Source: DASYQD01 sp963837455
GTDB lineage: Bacteria; Acidobacteriota; Thermoanaerobaculia; Multivoradales; JAIOJS01
NCBI GenBank assembly: GCA_963837455.1
Contig: CAWINM010000001.1
Location: 1,488,001 to 1,552,000, forward strand
Length of the DNA: 64,000 nt
Direction of reading: 5' to 3'
Below the pieces are notes generated by a model. The model was not told the origin of the DNA, made no database searches, and saw nothing but the letters and a program-made list of their open reading frames with translations. The position numbers and the translations under genes are program-made. Numbering within the stretch: the first letter of the stretch is position 1; each line of letters opens with the position of its first letter. Positions 30,577-39,464 of the stretch are shown one piece after another.

Positions 30577-31737
30577 CTAGAGAGCCGCCAGGCCGCGCGC
30601 GAGGTCGGCGCGCAAGTCGTCGAGAGCCTCGATGCCCACCGAGATGCGCACCAAGCCGTCGCCGATGCCCAGCGCCGCGCGGCGCTCGGCGGGCACGGAC
30701 GCGTGGGTCATGGTCGCGGGGTGGCTGATCAGCGTCTCCACCCCTCCCAGGCTCTCCGCCAGGCTCATCACCTCGAGGGCGTCGAGGAAGCGTTTGGCCG
30801 CCGGGTAGCTGCCGACATCGAAGCTGATCATGGCGCCGAAGCCGCGCGCCTGCCGCTGCTGGATGGCATATCCAGGGTGGCCGGGAAGCCCGGGATAGAG
30901 CACCCTCCCCACCTTGGGATGCTCGGCGAGCAGGGAGGCGATCGCCCGCGCGTTGGCCTCGTGGCGATCCAGCCGTACCGGCAACGTCTTGATGCCGCGC
31001 AGCACCAGGAAGGCGTCGAACGGCGACATCACGGCGCCGGCGGATTTCTGGACGAAGTAGAACCAGTCCCCCTGCTGGCGATCCTTGGCGACCAGCACCC
31101 CCCCGAGGGCATCGCTGTGCCCGTTGAGGTACTTGGTCGTCGAGTGCACGACGACGTCGGCGCCCAGTCGCAGGGGTTGCTGCAGGTAGGGCGAGAGGAA
31201 GGTGTTGTCGACCGCCACCAGGGCGCCGTGGCGGTGAGCGAGCTCCGCGGCGGCGGCGATGTCGGTGATCTGCATCAGCGGGTTGGTGGGCGTCTCGAGA
31301 AACAGCAACCGGGTCCGCGGCTCGAAGGCAGCGGCGAGGGTGTCGAGCGACGTGGCGTCGACCCAGGAGAAGCGCAGCCCGTAACGTTGGAGCACCTGCG
31401 TGAACAGGCGGTAGGTGCCGCCGTAGACGTCCTGCGACACCACCACGTGGTCGCCCGCCTCGACCAAGGTGAGCAGCGCCGAGATCGCCGCCATGCCGGA
31501 GGCGAAGGCGTGCCCGGTCGCGCCTTCCTCGAGCGCCGCGACGTTCTCTTCGAGGGCGAAGCGGGTGGGATTGTGGACCCGGGTGTACTCGAACCCCTTG
31601 TGTTCGCCGAGGGCATCGTGTACGTAGGTCGAGGTCAGGTAGACCGGCACGGTCACCGCTCCGGTCAACGGGTCGGGTGCCTGGCCGGCGTGGATGGCGC
31701 GAGTGGCAAAGCCGTAGCGACGGGGGTCCCCCTTCAT
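30577..31737 (-). CDS. Cys/Met metabolism PLP enzyme (cystathionine gamma-synthase/lyase type)
   Basis: A 386-residue fold-type I enzyme of trans-sulfuration. The substrate-loop Tyr/Arg motif is EYTRVHNPTR (about 50-59), the cofactor-stacking segment DVYGGTYRLF, the pyridine Asp AVDNTF (D177) and the Schiff-base lysine HSTTKYLNGHSDALGG (K202). Synthase (metB) and lyase (mecB/cth) cannot be separated with confidence from sequence alone. It is divergent from mtnA, whose product serves methionine salvage, a possible functional link. The frame is intact. Confidence 0.92.
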   Translation of the reverse strand: MKGDPRRYGFATRAIHAGQAPDPLTGAVTVPVYLTSTYVHDALGEHKGFEYTRVHNPTRFALEENVAALEEGATGHAFASGMAAISALLTLVEAGDHVVVSQDVYGGTYRLFTQVLQRYGLRFSWVDATSLDTLAAAFEPRTRLLFLETPTNPLMQITDIAAAAELAHRHGALVAVDNTFLSPYLQQPLRLGADVVVHSTTKYLNGHSDALGGVLVAKDRQQGDWFYFVQKSAGAVMSPFDAFLVLRGIKTLPVRLDRHEANARAIASLLAEHPKVGRVLYPGLPGHPGYAIQQRQARGFGAMISFDVGSYPAAKRFLDALEVMSLAESLGGVETLISHPATMTHASVPAERRAALGIGDGLVRISVGIEALDDLRADLARGLAAL

Positions 31738-31798
31738 CGTCCCCTCCTGGGTCGACGGAGGCTATCAGCAGCGGCCGAGCGCGGCTCCACGCCTCCGC

Positions 31799-31804
31799 TA
31801 TAGT
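31799..31804 (+). promoter_or_regulatory. mtnA: -10 element for mtnA, short leader
   Basis: TATAGT, a 5/6 -10 match, ends nine bases before the GTG start at 31814. No Shine-Dalgarno sequence is visible. The spacing predicts an mRNA starting at or within a few bases of the start codon. Confidence 0.45.
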
Positions 31805-31813
31805 GCCGGGACG

Positions 31814-32890
31814 GTGAGCCTCGAGGCCCCCTTCTCACCCATCCGCCGCCGCGACGGCCGGCTCGAGCTGCTCGACCAGACGCGCCTGCCGGCCGAGGAG
31901 GTCTGGCTCCCCTGCCCCGATGTCGAGACCGTCGCCGATGCCATCAGGCGGTTGGCCGTGCGCGGCGCGCCGGCGATCGGCGTCGCCGCGGCATGGGGGC
32001 TGGTAGTGGCGATGGGCGGGGAGGCGCTCGACGCCGGCGAGGCCGCGCGGCGCTTCGATGTCGCCTGGCAGCTGCTCGCCGGCACGCGACCGACGGCGGT
32101 CAACCTGCGCTGGGCGCTCGACCAGGGGCGCGAGGCGTGGGAGCGGGCGCTCCCGGCGGGTGTCGACGGCGCCCGTGCGGTGCTCGCCTCCTGGGCGGCG
32201 CGGCTGCAGGCCGAAGACCTTGCCGCCAACGAACGCATGGGCGAGCACGGCGCGGCGCTGTTCGCGGCCGGCGACCGCGCGCTCACGCACTGCAACGCGG
32301 GCGCGCTCGCCACCGCCGGCTATGGCACCGCGGTCGGCGTGCTGACCAGTGCCTGGCGCCACGGCCGGCTCGCCGCCGTATGGGTGGACGAGACGCGGCC
32401 GCTGCTGCAAGGCGCCCGTCTCACTGCCTGGGAGCTCGGGCGCCTCGGCATTCCCTATCGGGTGATCACCGACAGCAGCGCCGGCGCCCTGATCGCGCGC
32501 GGCGAGGTCGATCGCATCGTCGTCGGCGCCGACCGCATCGCCCGCAACGGCGACACCGCCAACAAGATCGGCACCTACCCCCTGGCGGTCCTGGCGGCAC
32601 GCCACGCCGTGCCGTTCTACGTCGCCGCGCCGCTGTCGACGGTCGACCTCGCGACCGCCGATGGCGCCGCCATCCCGATCGAGGAGCGCCGCGCCGAGGA
32701 GGTGGTCGCCCTCCACGGTACGCGCACGGCGCCCGCCGGCGCGGCGGCACTGAACCTCGCCTTCGACGTGACGCCGGCCGAGCTGATCACCGCCATCGTC
32801 ACCGAGGCGGGAGTGCTGCACCCGCCGTTCGCAGAGAGCCTGGCGGGCGCCGTCGGTGCGGCGGCGACGGCGGGCGCTGCGCGCGGCTGA
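31814..32890 (+). CDS. mtnA: Methylthioribose-1-phosphate isomerase
   Basis: Converts methylthioribose-1-phosphate to methylthioribulose-1-phosphate in methionine salvage. The 358-residue chain shows VRGAPAIGVAAAWG, the catalytic cysteine in THCNAGALATAGYGTA (C160), VDETRPLLQGARLT, and the catalytic Asp in VVGADRIARNGDTANKIGTY (D240). GTG start. Related eIF2B-alpha-like proteins share the fold, but these catalytic residues support MtnA. No other mtn genes are in the window. Confidence 0.94.
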   Translation: MSLEAPFSPIRRRDGRLELLDQTRLPAEEVWLPCPDVETVADAIRRLAVRGAPAIGVAAAWGLVVAMGGEALDAGEAARRFDVAWQLLAGTRPTAVNLRWALDQGREAWERALPAGVDGARAVLASWAARLQAEDLAANERMGEHGAALFAAGDRALTHCNAGALATAGYGTAVGVLTSAWRHGRLAAVWVDETRPLLQGARLTAWELGRLGIPYRVITDSSAGALIARGEVDRIVVGADRIARNGDTANKIGTYPLAVLAARHAVPFYVAAPLSTVDLATADGAAIPIEERRAEEVVALHGTRTAPAGAAALNLAFDVTPAELITAIVTEAGVLHPPFAESLAGAVGAAATAGAARG

Positions 32891-32895
32891 GCCGG

Positions 32896-32914
32896 CGGCG
32901 CCGTGCTGGCGCCG
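32896..32914. terminator. GC-rich hairpin between mtnA and tmRNA
   Basis: CGGCGCC-GTGCT-GGCGCCG forms a seven-pair stem with a five-base loop between the convergent mtnA and ssrA genes. There is no U tract. It could end transcription from either side, weakly. Confidence 0.35.
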
Positions 32915-32949
32915 GGGGTCGACGGGCGGGGTGGCGGGGAAGGGAGAGA

Positions 32950-33300
32950 TGGTGGAGGCGGTGGGAATCGAACCCACGTCCGAAGAGCGTGCCGGCCAGG
33001 TTCCTACGTGCGTAGCCTTCGTTGCTTGGTCTCGCCGCCGCGCTTGGGAGGAAGGCGCTCCACGACGCGGCAGCCAGCCCCGATGGGTACCCGGGATCGG
33101 CGCGGGACCATCCGATCCTTTCGGCTCGTCTTGACGTCGCCCCGCCGAGCGCCACGAGCGAGCTCTCGACGGGACGTGCGGCTAGTTAGGCCGCGAGTGC
33201 CAGATTGTCGTTGGCAGGTATCGAGTTTCCGATTAACGAGACGGACCTCGGCACGCAACCCGACGGACACCCTGCCCCTCGTCGAATCCAGGGCGCCCCC
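32950..33300 (-). ncRNA. ssrA: Transfer-messenger RNA (tmRNA)
   Basis: A 351-nt one-piece tmRNA that rescues stalled ribosomes. The 5' end GGGGGCGCCCTGGATTCGAC and the 3' T arm/acceptor GGTTCGATTCCCACCGCCTCC plus ACCA pair in the standard way (GGGGGCG with CGCCTCC). The tag ORF runs from the GCC at 33213-33215 to TAA at 33186-33188 and encodes ANDNLALAA. CCA is encoded. A TGATAA-like -10 lies just upstream of the 5' end. The Ala acceptor has the expected G-U pair at the third position. Confidence 0.96.
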
Positions 33301-33423
33301 AGTTATCAATGACCTACGGCGATGATAACAGCGCGACGCGGCACGCCATTCCGGCGGCGGCCGCAGGTCGCGCACGCCGCCGGGGCCCCCGGGGACCGAC
33401 GGCGGGCTCGCCCGAGAGGGGCC

Positions 33424-33972
33424 TCACTGCGGGCTGACGGGCGGGGGAGGGGCTTCCGCGTCGCCCGCGCCCTCGAGCGCTGCCTCCACCTCGGCGAGCA
33501 GCTCGGCGGGGCCATGGTGGCGCAGACGCGAGAGGATGGCCAGCCAGGCGGTAATCCCGAGCACGAGACCGATGGGAACGAAGCGGCCGAGCTGCGGGTA
33601 GAACGGCCACAGCACGCCGGCGAGGCCGCTGATCGCCGCCATCGTCAGCAGCAGCACTGCCGAGCGGTCGAGGACCCACGTTTCGCTGGCGACCCCGAGC
33701 GCGATCTCGCAGCCGTCGGCGACGGGGATGACCTTGGCGTGCCCGCGAAGCAGCCCGTGGCGAAGGCCGGCCTGCACCGGCAGGCTGAGCTCCCCGCCAC
33801 CTGGCCGCGCCGACCACTCGCCACCCCAATCTCCCACTGCCTCGCCGAGGGCCGCCAGCGCGGGGCCGACGGCGTGATGGCTGCGCAGGTGGTAGATGCG
33901 CGGTGGCGCGCTGCCGCTGGGGGCGCCGGCCGCCGCGCCTGCACGCTGCGTGGCGTCGCCCGTCGCACTCAC
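33424..33972 (-). CDS. Small membrane protein of unknown function
   Basis: A 182-residue protein with a soluble N-terminal part (AVGPALAALGEAVGDWGGEW, VQAGLRHGLLRGHAKVIPVADGCEIALGV) and two adjacent transmembrane helices near residues 105-145 (SAVLLLTMAAISGLAGVLW, FVPIGLVLGITAWLAIL). The C-terminus is acidic then proline-rich. I do not recognise a family. Its GTG start overlaps the dus stop (GTGA), so translation is probably coupled to dus. Confidence 0.65.
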   Translation of the reverse strand: MSATGDATQRAGAAAGAPSGSAPPRIYHLRSHHAVGPALAALGEAVGDWGGEWSARPGGGELSLPVQAGLRHGLLRGHAKVIPVADGCEIALGVASETWVLDRSAVLLLTMAAISGLAGVLWPFYPQLGRFVPIGLVLGITAWLAILSRLRHHGPAELLAEVEAALEGAGDAEAPPPPVSPQ

Positions 33973-34940
33973 GCCGCGACGAGCTCGGCGAAGAACCCTT
34001 CGACCGCGGCGAGCAGCGCCGCCGCATCGGGGAGCTGCTGGATCTGACGGCGCAGGCGCTCGCCGGCGGGCAGGCCGTGGCTGTAGACGCCGGTGAAGGT
34101 GCGCAGCTTGTGCAACGCCAGCGATGCGGGCTCGCGGCCGAGGACGGCGCGGAAGTGGTCGAGCACCAGGGCGCGGCGCTCGGCGAGGCTCGGCGGCGTC
34201 ACCGTCCCGCCCGAGAGCACCGCCGCCGTTTGGCGGAAGATCCACGGGTTGCGGGTGGCGCCGCGGCCGATCATCACCCCGTCGCAGCCAGTGAGCCGCA
34301 ACATGCGCACCGCGTCGTCGGGGCTGCGCACGTCGCCGTTGCCGATCACCGGGATCGCCAGCGCATCCTTGAGGCGGGCGACGTGCTCCCAGGCCGCCTC
34401 GCCGCGAAACATCTGCCGCGCCGTGCGCGCATGGAGGATGACGCCGTCGGCCCCCTCCCCCTCGCAGATACGGCCGAGCTCGAGGTAGTTGCGGCGCCGC
34501 TCGTCGAGGCCGAGACGGAACTTGACGGTGAGCGGAATCGCCAGCTCGCGGCGCACGGCGGCGACGATGCGGCGCGCCATCGCGAGGTCGCCCATGAGCG
34601 CCGCGCCGGCGCACCCCTTGAGCACCTGGTTGGCCGGGCAGCCCATGTTGACGTCACAGGCGTCGGGCCCGAGCGCCGCCACCTCGCGGGCGGCGGCGGC
34701 GAGCGTCGCCGGTTCACTGCCGTAGATCTGCATCGACAGCGGCCGCTCCTCGGCGGTGAAGTGGAGCAGCCCCAGCGTGCGCCGGTCGCCGGCCACCAGG
34801 CCCTTGGCGGGAAGGAACTCCATCCCCACCATGCCGACGCCGCCGATGCGTCGCACGATGAGGCGGAAGTCACGGTCGGTGATCCCGGCCATGGGCGCCA
34901 GCAGCAGCGGCGGTTCGACGGTAAGGGCCCCGAGCAGCAC
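33969..34940 (-). CDS. tRNA-dihydrouridine synthase (DusB/NifR3 type)
   Basis: A flavin TIM-barrel enzyme that reduces uridine in tRNA. The 323-residue form from GTG 34940 starts just before the conserved PPLLLAPMAGITDRDFR. The catalytic cysteine is in DVNMGCPANQVLKGCAGAALM (C101). FMN-binding IPVIGNGDVRSPDDA and GVMIGRGATRNPWIF follow. The frame is open upstream to 35069 but only with non-conserved sequence. TACAAT (34950-34955) lies nine bases before the GTG, suggesting a leaderless mRNA. Confidence 0.93.
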   Translation of the reverse strand: MLLGALTVEPPLLLAPMAGITDRDFRLIVRRIGGVGMVGMEFLPAKGLVAGDRRTLGLLHFTAEERPLSMQIYGSEPATLAAAAREVAALGPDACDVNMGCPANQVLKGCAGAALMGDLAMARRIVAAVRRELAIPLTVKFRLGLDERRRNYLELGRICEGEGADGVILHARTARQMFRGEAAWEHVARLKDALAIPVIGNGDVRSPDDAVRMLRLTGCDGVMIGRGATRNPWIFRQTAAVLSGGTVTPPSLAERRALVLDHFRAVLGREPASLALHKLRTFTGVYSHGLPAGERLRRQIQQLPDAAALLAAVEGFFAELVAA

Positions 34941-34949
34941 GGCGCGGCA

Positions 34950-34955
34950 ATTGTA
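34950..34955 (-). promoter_or_regulatory. -10 element for dus, short leader
   Basis: TACAAT on the minus strand, 5/6 to consensus, lies nine bases before the GTG start of the dihydrouridine synthase gene, with no ribosome-binding site between them. Confidence 0.45.
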
Positions 34956-35129
34956 GGATGGCGCCGCCCCTATCGCCGCCGCACACGTCCGGGGACGAGC
35001 CGTCGGGGCCTTTTCCTGGCGCCGCCGGCGCCTCCGCATGCTCGGTCGCCCCAACTCCGCACCCCCCATCCGCGGGACAGTCGCGTGCCAGCGTCGCCGC
35101 CGACCGCCCCGCCAGTCGCTGCCCTAGCC

Positions 35130-35846
35130 GTGGCCTGGTACAAGGAGTGGTTCGGCGCCGAGTATCTCGAGCTCTACGCCCATCGCGACGAGGGCGAGGC
35201 CGAGCGCCACGTCGAGCTCGTGGCCTCGCTGTTCCCCGAGCGGCCGCATGCCGTGCTCGACCTCGCCTGCGGAGCGGGACGCCACACGGCGGCCCTGCGC
35301 CGGCACGGCTACCGCGCCCTGGGCGTCGACCTCTCGCTGGTGCTCCTGCTCGAGCCGCCGGTGCTGCCCCGCGTCGCCGGCGACATGCGCCGGCTGCCGT
35401 TCGCCGAGGGCAGCTTCGACTGGGTACTCAACTTCTTCACCTCCTTCGGCTACTTCGAGAGCGAGGAGGAGAACTTCCGCGTCCTCGAGGAGGTGGCGCG
35501 CGTGCTGGTGCACGGCGGCCGCTTCCTGCTCGACCTCATGAACCTGGACGCCACCCTCGCGCAGCTGAAAGAGTACGAGCAGTGGCATGACGGAGATCGG
35601 CGGGTGGAGATCCGCCGCTGGTGGAACCCCGAGCAGCGCCGGATCAACAAGCGCATCCGTCTCGCCACCGCCGGCCGCGAGCCGCGCAGCTTCCTCGAGA
35701 GCGTGCGGGCGTACACGCGGGAGGAGGTGGCGGTCGGCCTACGGCAAGCAGGGCTCGAGGTGACGGCGACCTTCGGCAACTTCGCAGGAGAGGCGTACGG
35801 GCGTGACAGCGAGCGACTCATCCTCGTCGGCCGGCGCACCGATTGA
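35130..35846 (+). CDS. SAM-dependent methyltransferase linked to bacillithiol genes
   Basis: A 238-residue class I methyltransferase. Motif I is VLDLACGAGRHTAAL (about residues 38-52), motif II GVDLS, then DMRRLPFAEGSFDWVLNFFTSFGYF and a GGRFLLDLMN motif. The N-terminus AWYKEWFGAEYLELYAHRD is typical of its subgroup. GTG 35130 is chosen; an in-frame GTG about 15 codons upstream is possible. It overlaps bshC by 44 bp, so it probably acts in the same pathway. In Chlorobi a SAM methyltransferase makes N-methyl-bacillithiol; a matching role here is inference. Confidence 0.85.
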   Translation: MAWYKEWFGAEYLELYAHRDEGEAERHVELVASLFPERPHAVLDLACGAGRHTAALRRHGYRALGVDLSLVLLLEPPVLPRVAGDMRRLPFAEGSFDWVLNFFTSFGYFESEEENFRVLEEVARVLVHGGRFLLDLMNLDATLAQLKEYEQWHDGDRRVEIRRWWNPEQRRINKRIRLATAGREPRSFLESVRAYTREEVAVGLRQAGLEVTATFGNFAGEAYGRDSERLILVGRRTD

Positions 35847-37500
35847 GGTGATGGCGGTGCCCGCACCGCTGCCTCCCTTGCCCACGGCATGGCTGGCCGG
35901 GCGCGACCGCGAGCTGCTCGCGCCGCTGACCCTGGCGCACCCCGGCGGGCCGTTGCCGCCGCCGCCAAGGGTCGAGCGCCACGCCGTCGCCGAGGGGCTC
36001 GCGCGTGCCAACCGCTCGTATGGCCACCCCCGGGCGGGTGAGCTCGCCGCCCTCCTCGCCGACCCGGCGACGCGCGTGGTGATCGGGGGCCAGCAGCCGG
36101 GCCTGTTCGGCGGGCCGCTGTTCGTGCTGCTCAAGCTGGTGGCGGCGGCGCGCTGGGCCGTCGAGCTGACGCGCCGCGGCGAGCCGGCGGTGGCGCTGTT
36201 CTGGGTGGCCACCGAAGACCACGACTGGGACGAGGCCTCGTGGAGCGCTGTATGGGCGCCGGAGGGGGTGCGCCGGCTCGAGCTCGGCGCCGACCCGCAC
36301 CCGCTGGTGCCGCTCGGCATGCGCACCTTTGGCCCCGCCGTCGGCGACGCGCTGGCCGCCCTCGGCGCGCTCTTCCCCTACGAGCCCTACGCTTCGTGGG
36401 TGACGGCGATGAGGGGCTGGTACCGCCCCGACGCGCGCTTCGGCGAGGCCTTCAGCCGCCTCGCGGTCGCACTGCTCGGGGAGCGCTGCCCCCTCCTCGT
36501 CGACGCCCAGCTCCCCGAGCTCAAGGCCGCGCAGCGGCCGCTGCTGTCGCGGCTCGTCACCCGCCGCGACGCGGTCGGAGCGGCCCTCGCCGCCGCCGAG
36601 ACGGCGATCACCAGCCGCGGCTATCCCTTGCAGGTGGCACCGCAGCCAGGAACGGCGCCGCTGTTCGCACTCGCGGGTATCGAGCGGCGGCGGGTGACCT
36701 GGTCGGCCGACGGCTGGAGTCTGCGCGGCGCGGCGGTGGCGGCACGGCCCATCGACGAGCTGCTGGCGTTGATCGCCGAGAATCCCGCCGCGGTGTCACC
36801 CAACGTGCTGTCGCGACCGCCGCTCCAGGACGCCGTCTTCGGCACCAGTGTGCAGGTGATGGGACCGGGTGAGCTCTCCTATCTGGCGCAGGCCGCACCC
36901 CTCTACGGCCTCCTCGACGTACCCGCGCCCGCGGTGGCGCTGCGCCCGCGGGCGCTGCTGCTCGAGGAGCGCCAGCGAGCCGCCCTCGCCGACGCGGGGC
37001 TCGACCCCCGACTGCTGCTGGCTCCCGAAGCAGAGGTGGAGCGCGCGCTGGCGGCGCGCGTCGGCGGCGACCCGGTGGCGCCCGCGCTCGAGCACGCCCT
37101 CGCCGAGCTACAGTCCCTGCGCGAGACCGCCATCGCCTTCGACCCCAACCTCGAGAGGCCCTGGGAAAAGACCCGCGAGCAGGTGAAGACCGCCTTCGAG
37201 CGCTTCGCCGACAAGCTCACCCGCGCCCGCGCCCAGCGCGACGAGGTGACGCAGCGCCGGCTGGCCACGCTACGCGAGTACTGCCTGCCGGGCGGCGTGC
37301 TGCACGAACGGGTGCTCGGCGCCGCGCATTTCCGCGGCCGCTACGGCGAGGAGCTCGTCGCGACGCTCTGGGAGCAGCTCGACCTCGCCACCGCCGACGT
37401 GCAGCTGCTGCGCGCACCAGAAGCTGCCGCCACCGCGGGGATGGCGCCGGAGCGCGCGCCGGCGGGCGTCGAGGCCGCGGCGCCGGAGCCCTCGTCGTGA
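35803..37500 (+). CDS. bshC: Bacillithiol biosynthesis cysteine-adding enzyme BshC
   Basis: Adds cysteine to glucosaminyl-malate, the last step of bacillithiol synthesis. The 565-residue protein shows the family blocks VVIGGQQPGLFGGPLFVLLK (about 92-111), FWVATEDHDWDEA, SPNVLSRPPLQDAVFGT and the coiled-coil-rich C-terminal region with PLGVLHER-like LPGGVLHERVLGA. GTG 35803 has AGGAGAGG upstream; ATG 35851 is an alternative. The stop overlaps bshB (GTGA). Confidence 0.95.
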   Translation: MTASDSSSSAGAPIEVMAVPAPLPPLPTAWLAGRDRELLAPLTLAHPGGPLPPPPRVERHAVAEGLARANRSYGHPRAGELAALLADPATRVVIGGQQPGLFGGPLFVLLKLVAAARWAVELTRRGEPAVALFWVATEDHDWDEASWSAVWAPEGVRRLELGADPHPLVPLGMRTFGPAVGDALAALGALFPYEPYASWVTAMRGWYRPDARFGEAFSRLAVALLGERCPLLVDAQLPELKAAQRPLLSRLVTRRDAVGAALAAAETAITSRGYPLQVAPQPGTAPLFALAGIERRRVTWSADGWSLRGAAVAARPIDELLALIAENPAAVSPNVLSRPPLQDAVFGTSVQVMGPGELSYLAQAAPLYGLLDVPAPAVALRPRALLLEERQRAALADAGLDPRLLLAPEAEVERALAARVGGDPVAPALEHALAELQSLRETAIAFDPNLERPWEKTREQVKTAFERFADKLTRARAQRDEVTQRRLATLREYCLPGGVLHERVLGAAHFRGRYGEELVATLWEQLDLATADVQLLRAPEAAATAGMAPERAPAGVEAAAPEPSS

Positions 37501-38231
37501 GCGACACCGTCGACGTGCTCGCCATCGGCGCCCACCCGGACGACGCCGAGCTCGCCTGTGGCGGCACTCTCGCCCTGCTCGCCGCGGCCGGCTGTAGGGT
37601 CGGGCTGCTACACCTCACTGCCGGCGAGGCGGGCAGCCGCGGCAGCGCCCAGGAGCGGCGGCACGAGGCGGAGAAAGCCGCCGCCGCGCTGGGCGCCGCC
37701 ACGCTCGGTTTCCTCGACTGCGGCGATGGCGGCCTCCGGCACGGCGCCGCCGAGGAGGACGCGCTGATCGCCGAGCTGCGCCGCCTGCGCCCGGAGCTGG
37801 TGCTCGCTCCCTCGCCCGCCGATCGCCACCCGGACCACGGGCGCGCCCATCGCCTGGTCGTCGACGCCTGCTTCTACTCCGGTCTCGTGCGGCGCGGCAG
37901 CGGCGCTCCGCACCGGCCCGCCGCGGTCTTCGCCTACATGCAGCACGACCCCTTCCCGCCCTCGTTCGTCGTCGACGTCAGCGCCACCTGGGAGCGGAAG
38001 GAGCGCGCGCTCGATGCCTACGAATCGCAGCTCCACCAGCCGCGCCAGGGCGAGGCCGCGGCGTCAGGGGTGGTCACCAAGGTGTCGTCGCCAGAGTTCC
38101 GGCGCGCCATCGCCGGACGGGCGCAGCACTTCGGCATGATGATCGGCGCCGCCTACGGCGAGCCGTTCTGGAGCTCGCTGCCGCTGGCCGTGCGCGACCC
38201 GCTCGGCATCCTGCCGGAGGGTCGGCGATGA
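37497..38231 (+). CDS. bshB1: Bacillithiol biosynthesis deacetylase BshB1
   Basis: A PIG-L/LmbE-family zinc hydrolase of 244 residues that deacetylates GlcNAc-malate. The zinc site is in AIGAHPDDAELACGGTLA (residues 10-27) and the second His pair in ADRHPDHGRAH (about 115-125). The C-terminal FGMMIGAAYGEPFWS motif is typical of BshB1. GTG start overlapping the bshC stop, with bshA 30 bp downstream. Confidence 0.95.
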   Translation: MSDTVDVLAIGAHPDDAELACGGTLALLAAAGCRVGLLHLTAGEAGSRGSAQERRHEAEKAAAALGAATLGFLDCGDGGLRHGAAEEDALIAELRRLRPELVLAPSPADRHPDHGRAHRLVVDACFYSGLVRRGSGAPHRPAAVFAYMQHDPFPPSFVVDVSATWERKERALDAYESQLHQPRQGEAAASGVVTKVSSPEFRRAIAGRAQHFGMMIGAAYGEPFWSSLPLAVRDPLGILPEGRR

Positions 38232-38261
38232 GGCGGTGGCCGCGATGAGGAGGGGGTGGCG

Positions 38262-39401
38262 ATGAGGATCGGCATCAGCTGCTACCCGACCTACGGCGGG
38301 TCGGGCGTCGTCGCCACCGAGCTCGCCATGGCGCTCGCCGCCCAGGGCGACGAGGTGCACGTCATCAGCTACGCGCTCCCCTCGCGGCTCGCCCTGCTCG
38401 AGGCGGCGGCGCCGGAGGCGCGCCTCTTCTACCACCAGGTGGTGGTGCCTCACTACCCGCTCTTCGAGTACGCGCCTTACTCGCTCGCCCTCGCCGCCAA
38501 GATCGTCGAGATCACCCGACACCACGAGCTCGACCTCGTGCACGTGCACTACGCGGTGCCCAACGCGGTGTCGGCGATCCTCGCCCGCACCATCCTGCAG
38601 CCGCACGCGCTGCCGGTGGTGACGACGCTGCACGGCACCGACATCACCCTCGTCGGCAACGACCCCTCGTTCATGGAGACCACCCACTGGGGGATCGTGC
38701 AGAGCGATGCGGTGACCACCGTCTCCGAGGCGCTGCGCACGGCGACGCGCGAGATCTTCGGCATCACGCGGCCCATCGAGGTGGTGCCCAACTTCATCGA
38801 CCCCAGCCGCTACCTCAAGCTCGCCGGCAGCGCAGGAGCGCGGCGCTGGGCCAAGCCCGGCGAGCGCGTCATGGTGCACATCTCGAACTTCCGGCCGGTC
38901 AAGCGGGTCGACGACGTGGTAGAGGTCTTCCACCGCCTGCGCGGGAGGTTCCCGCTGCGCCTGTTGCTGGTGGGCGACGGACCCGAGCGCGCGCGCGTCG
39001 AGCAGCGCTGCCGGCAGCAGGGCAGCTGCGGCGAGGTCTCCTTCATCGGCAACCTGCCCCTGGTGGAGGAGGTGCTGGTGGGCGCCGACCTCTTCCTGCT
39101 CCCCTCGGAGAGCGAGTCCTTCGGTCTCGCCGCCCTCGAGGCGCTCGCCTGCAAGGTGCCGGTGATCGCCACCCGCGCCGGCGGCCTGCCGGAGGTGGTC
39201 GCCGACGGCGAGTGCGGCCTGCTCTTCCCGGTGGGCGACGTCGCCGCGATGGCCGAGGGGGCGGCGCGCCTGCTCGACGACGAGCCGCTGCGGCAGCGTT
39301 TCGGCGAGGCCGGGCGGCGTCGTGCGGTGGAGCTCTTCGCGGTCGACAAGGTGGTGGCCCGCTACCGCGCGCTGTACGAGGGCGTGCTCGCCGCGGTGTA
39401 G
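38262..39401 (+). CDS. bshA: N-acetyl-alpha-D-glucosaminyl L-malate synthase BshA
   Basis: A GT4, GT-B-fold glycosyltransferase that makes GlcNAc-malate from UDP-GlcNAc and L-malate, the first bacillithiol step. Family blocks are ISCYPTYGGSGVVATELAMAL, HVHYAVPNAVSAIL, TTLHGTDITLVGNDPSF, VVPNFIDPSRY, HISNFRPVKRVDDVV, and the EX7E region LPSESESFGLAALEALAC. ATG 38262 lies ten bases after GAGGAGG; GTG 38256 is too close to it. The gene completes the pathway with bshB and bshC. Confidence 0.95.
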   Translation: MRIGISCYPTYGGSGVVATELAMALAAQGDEVHVISYALPSRLALLEAAAPEARLFYHQVVVPHYPLFEYAPYSLALAAKIVEITRHHELDLVHVHYAVPNAVSAILARTILQPHALPVVTTLHGTDITLVGNDPSFMETTHWGIVQSDAVTTVSEALRTATREIFGITRPIEVVPNFIDPSRYLKLAGSAGARRWAKPGERVMVHISNFRPVKRVDDVVEVFHRLRGRFPLRLLLVGDGPERARVEQRCRQQGSCGEVSFIGNLPLVEEVLVGADLFLLPSESESFGLAALEALACKVPVIATRAGGLPEVVADGECGLLFPVGDVAAMAEGAARLLDDEPLRQRFGEAGRRRAVELFAVDKVVARYRALYEGVLAAV

Positions 39402-39464
39402 GTTCGCGCCGCGTGCGCCGGGGCGAGCCCGGCGTAGCGCACCACCCCGCCGGAGCGTTCGGCC

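Noticed and set aside
39402..39464. yigZ start at the upstream GTG near 39412
   Set aside because: That frame differs from the conserved frame and would need an extra shift; kept as uncertain start instead.
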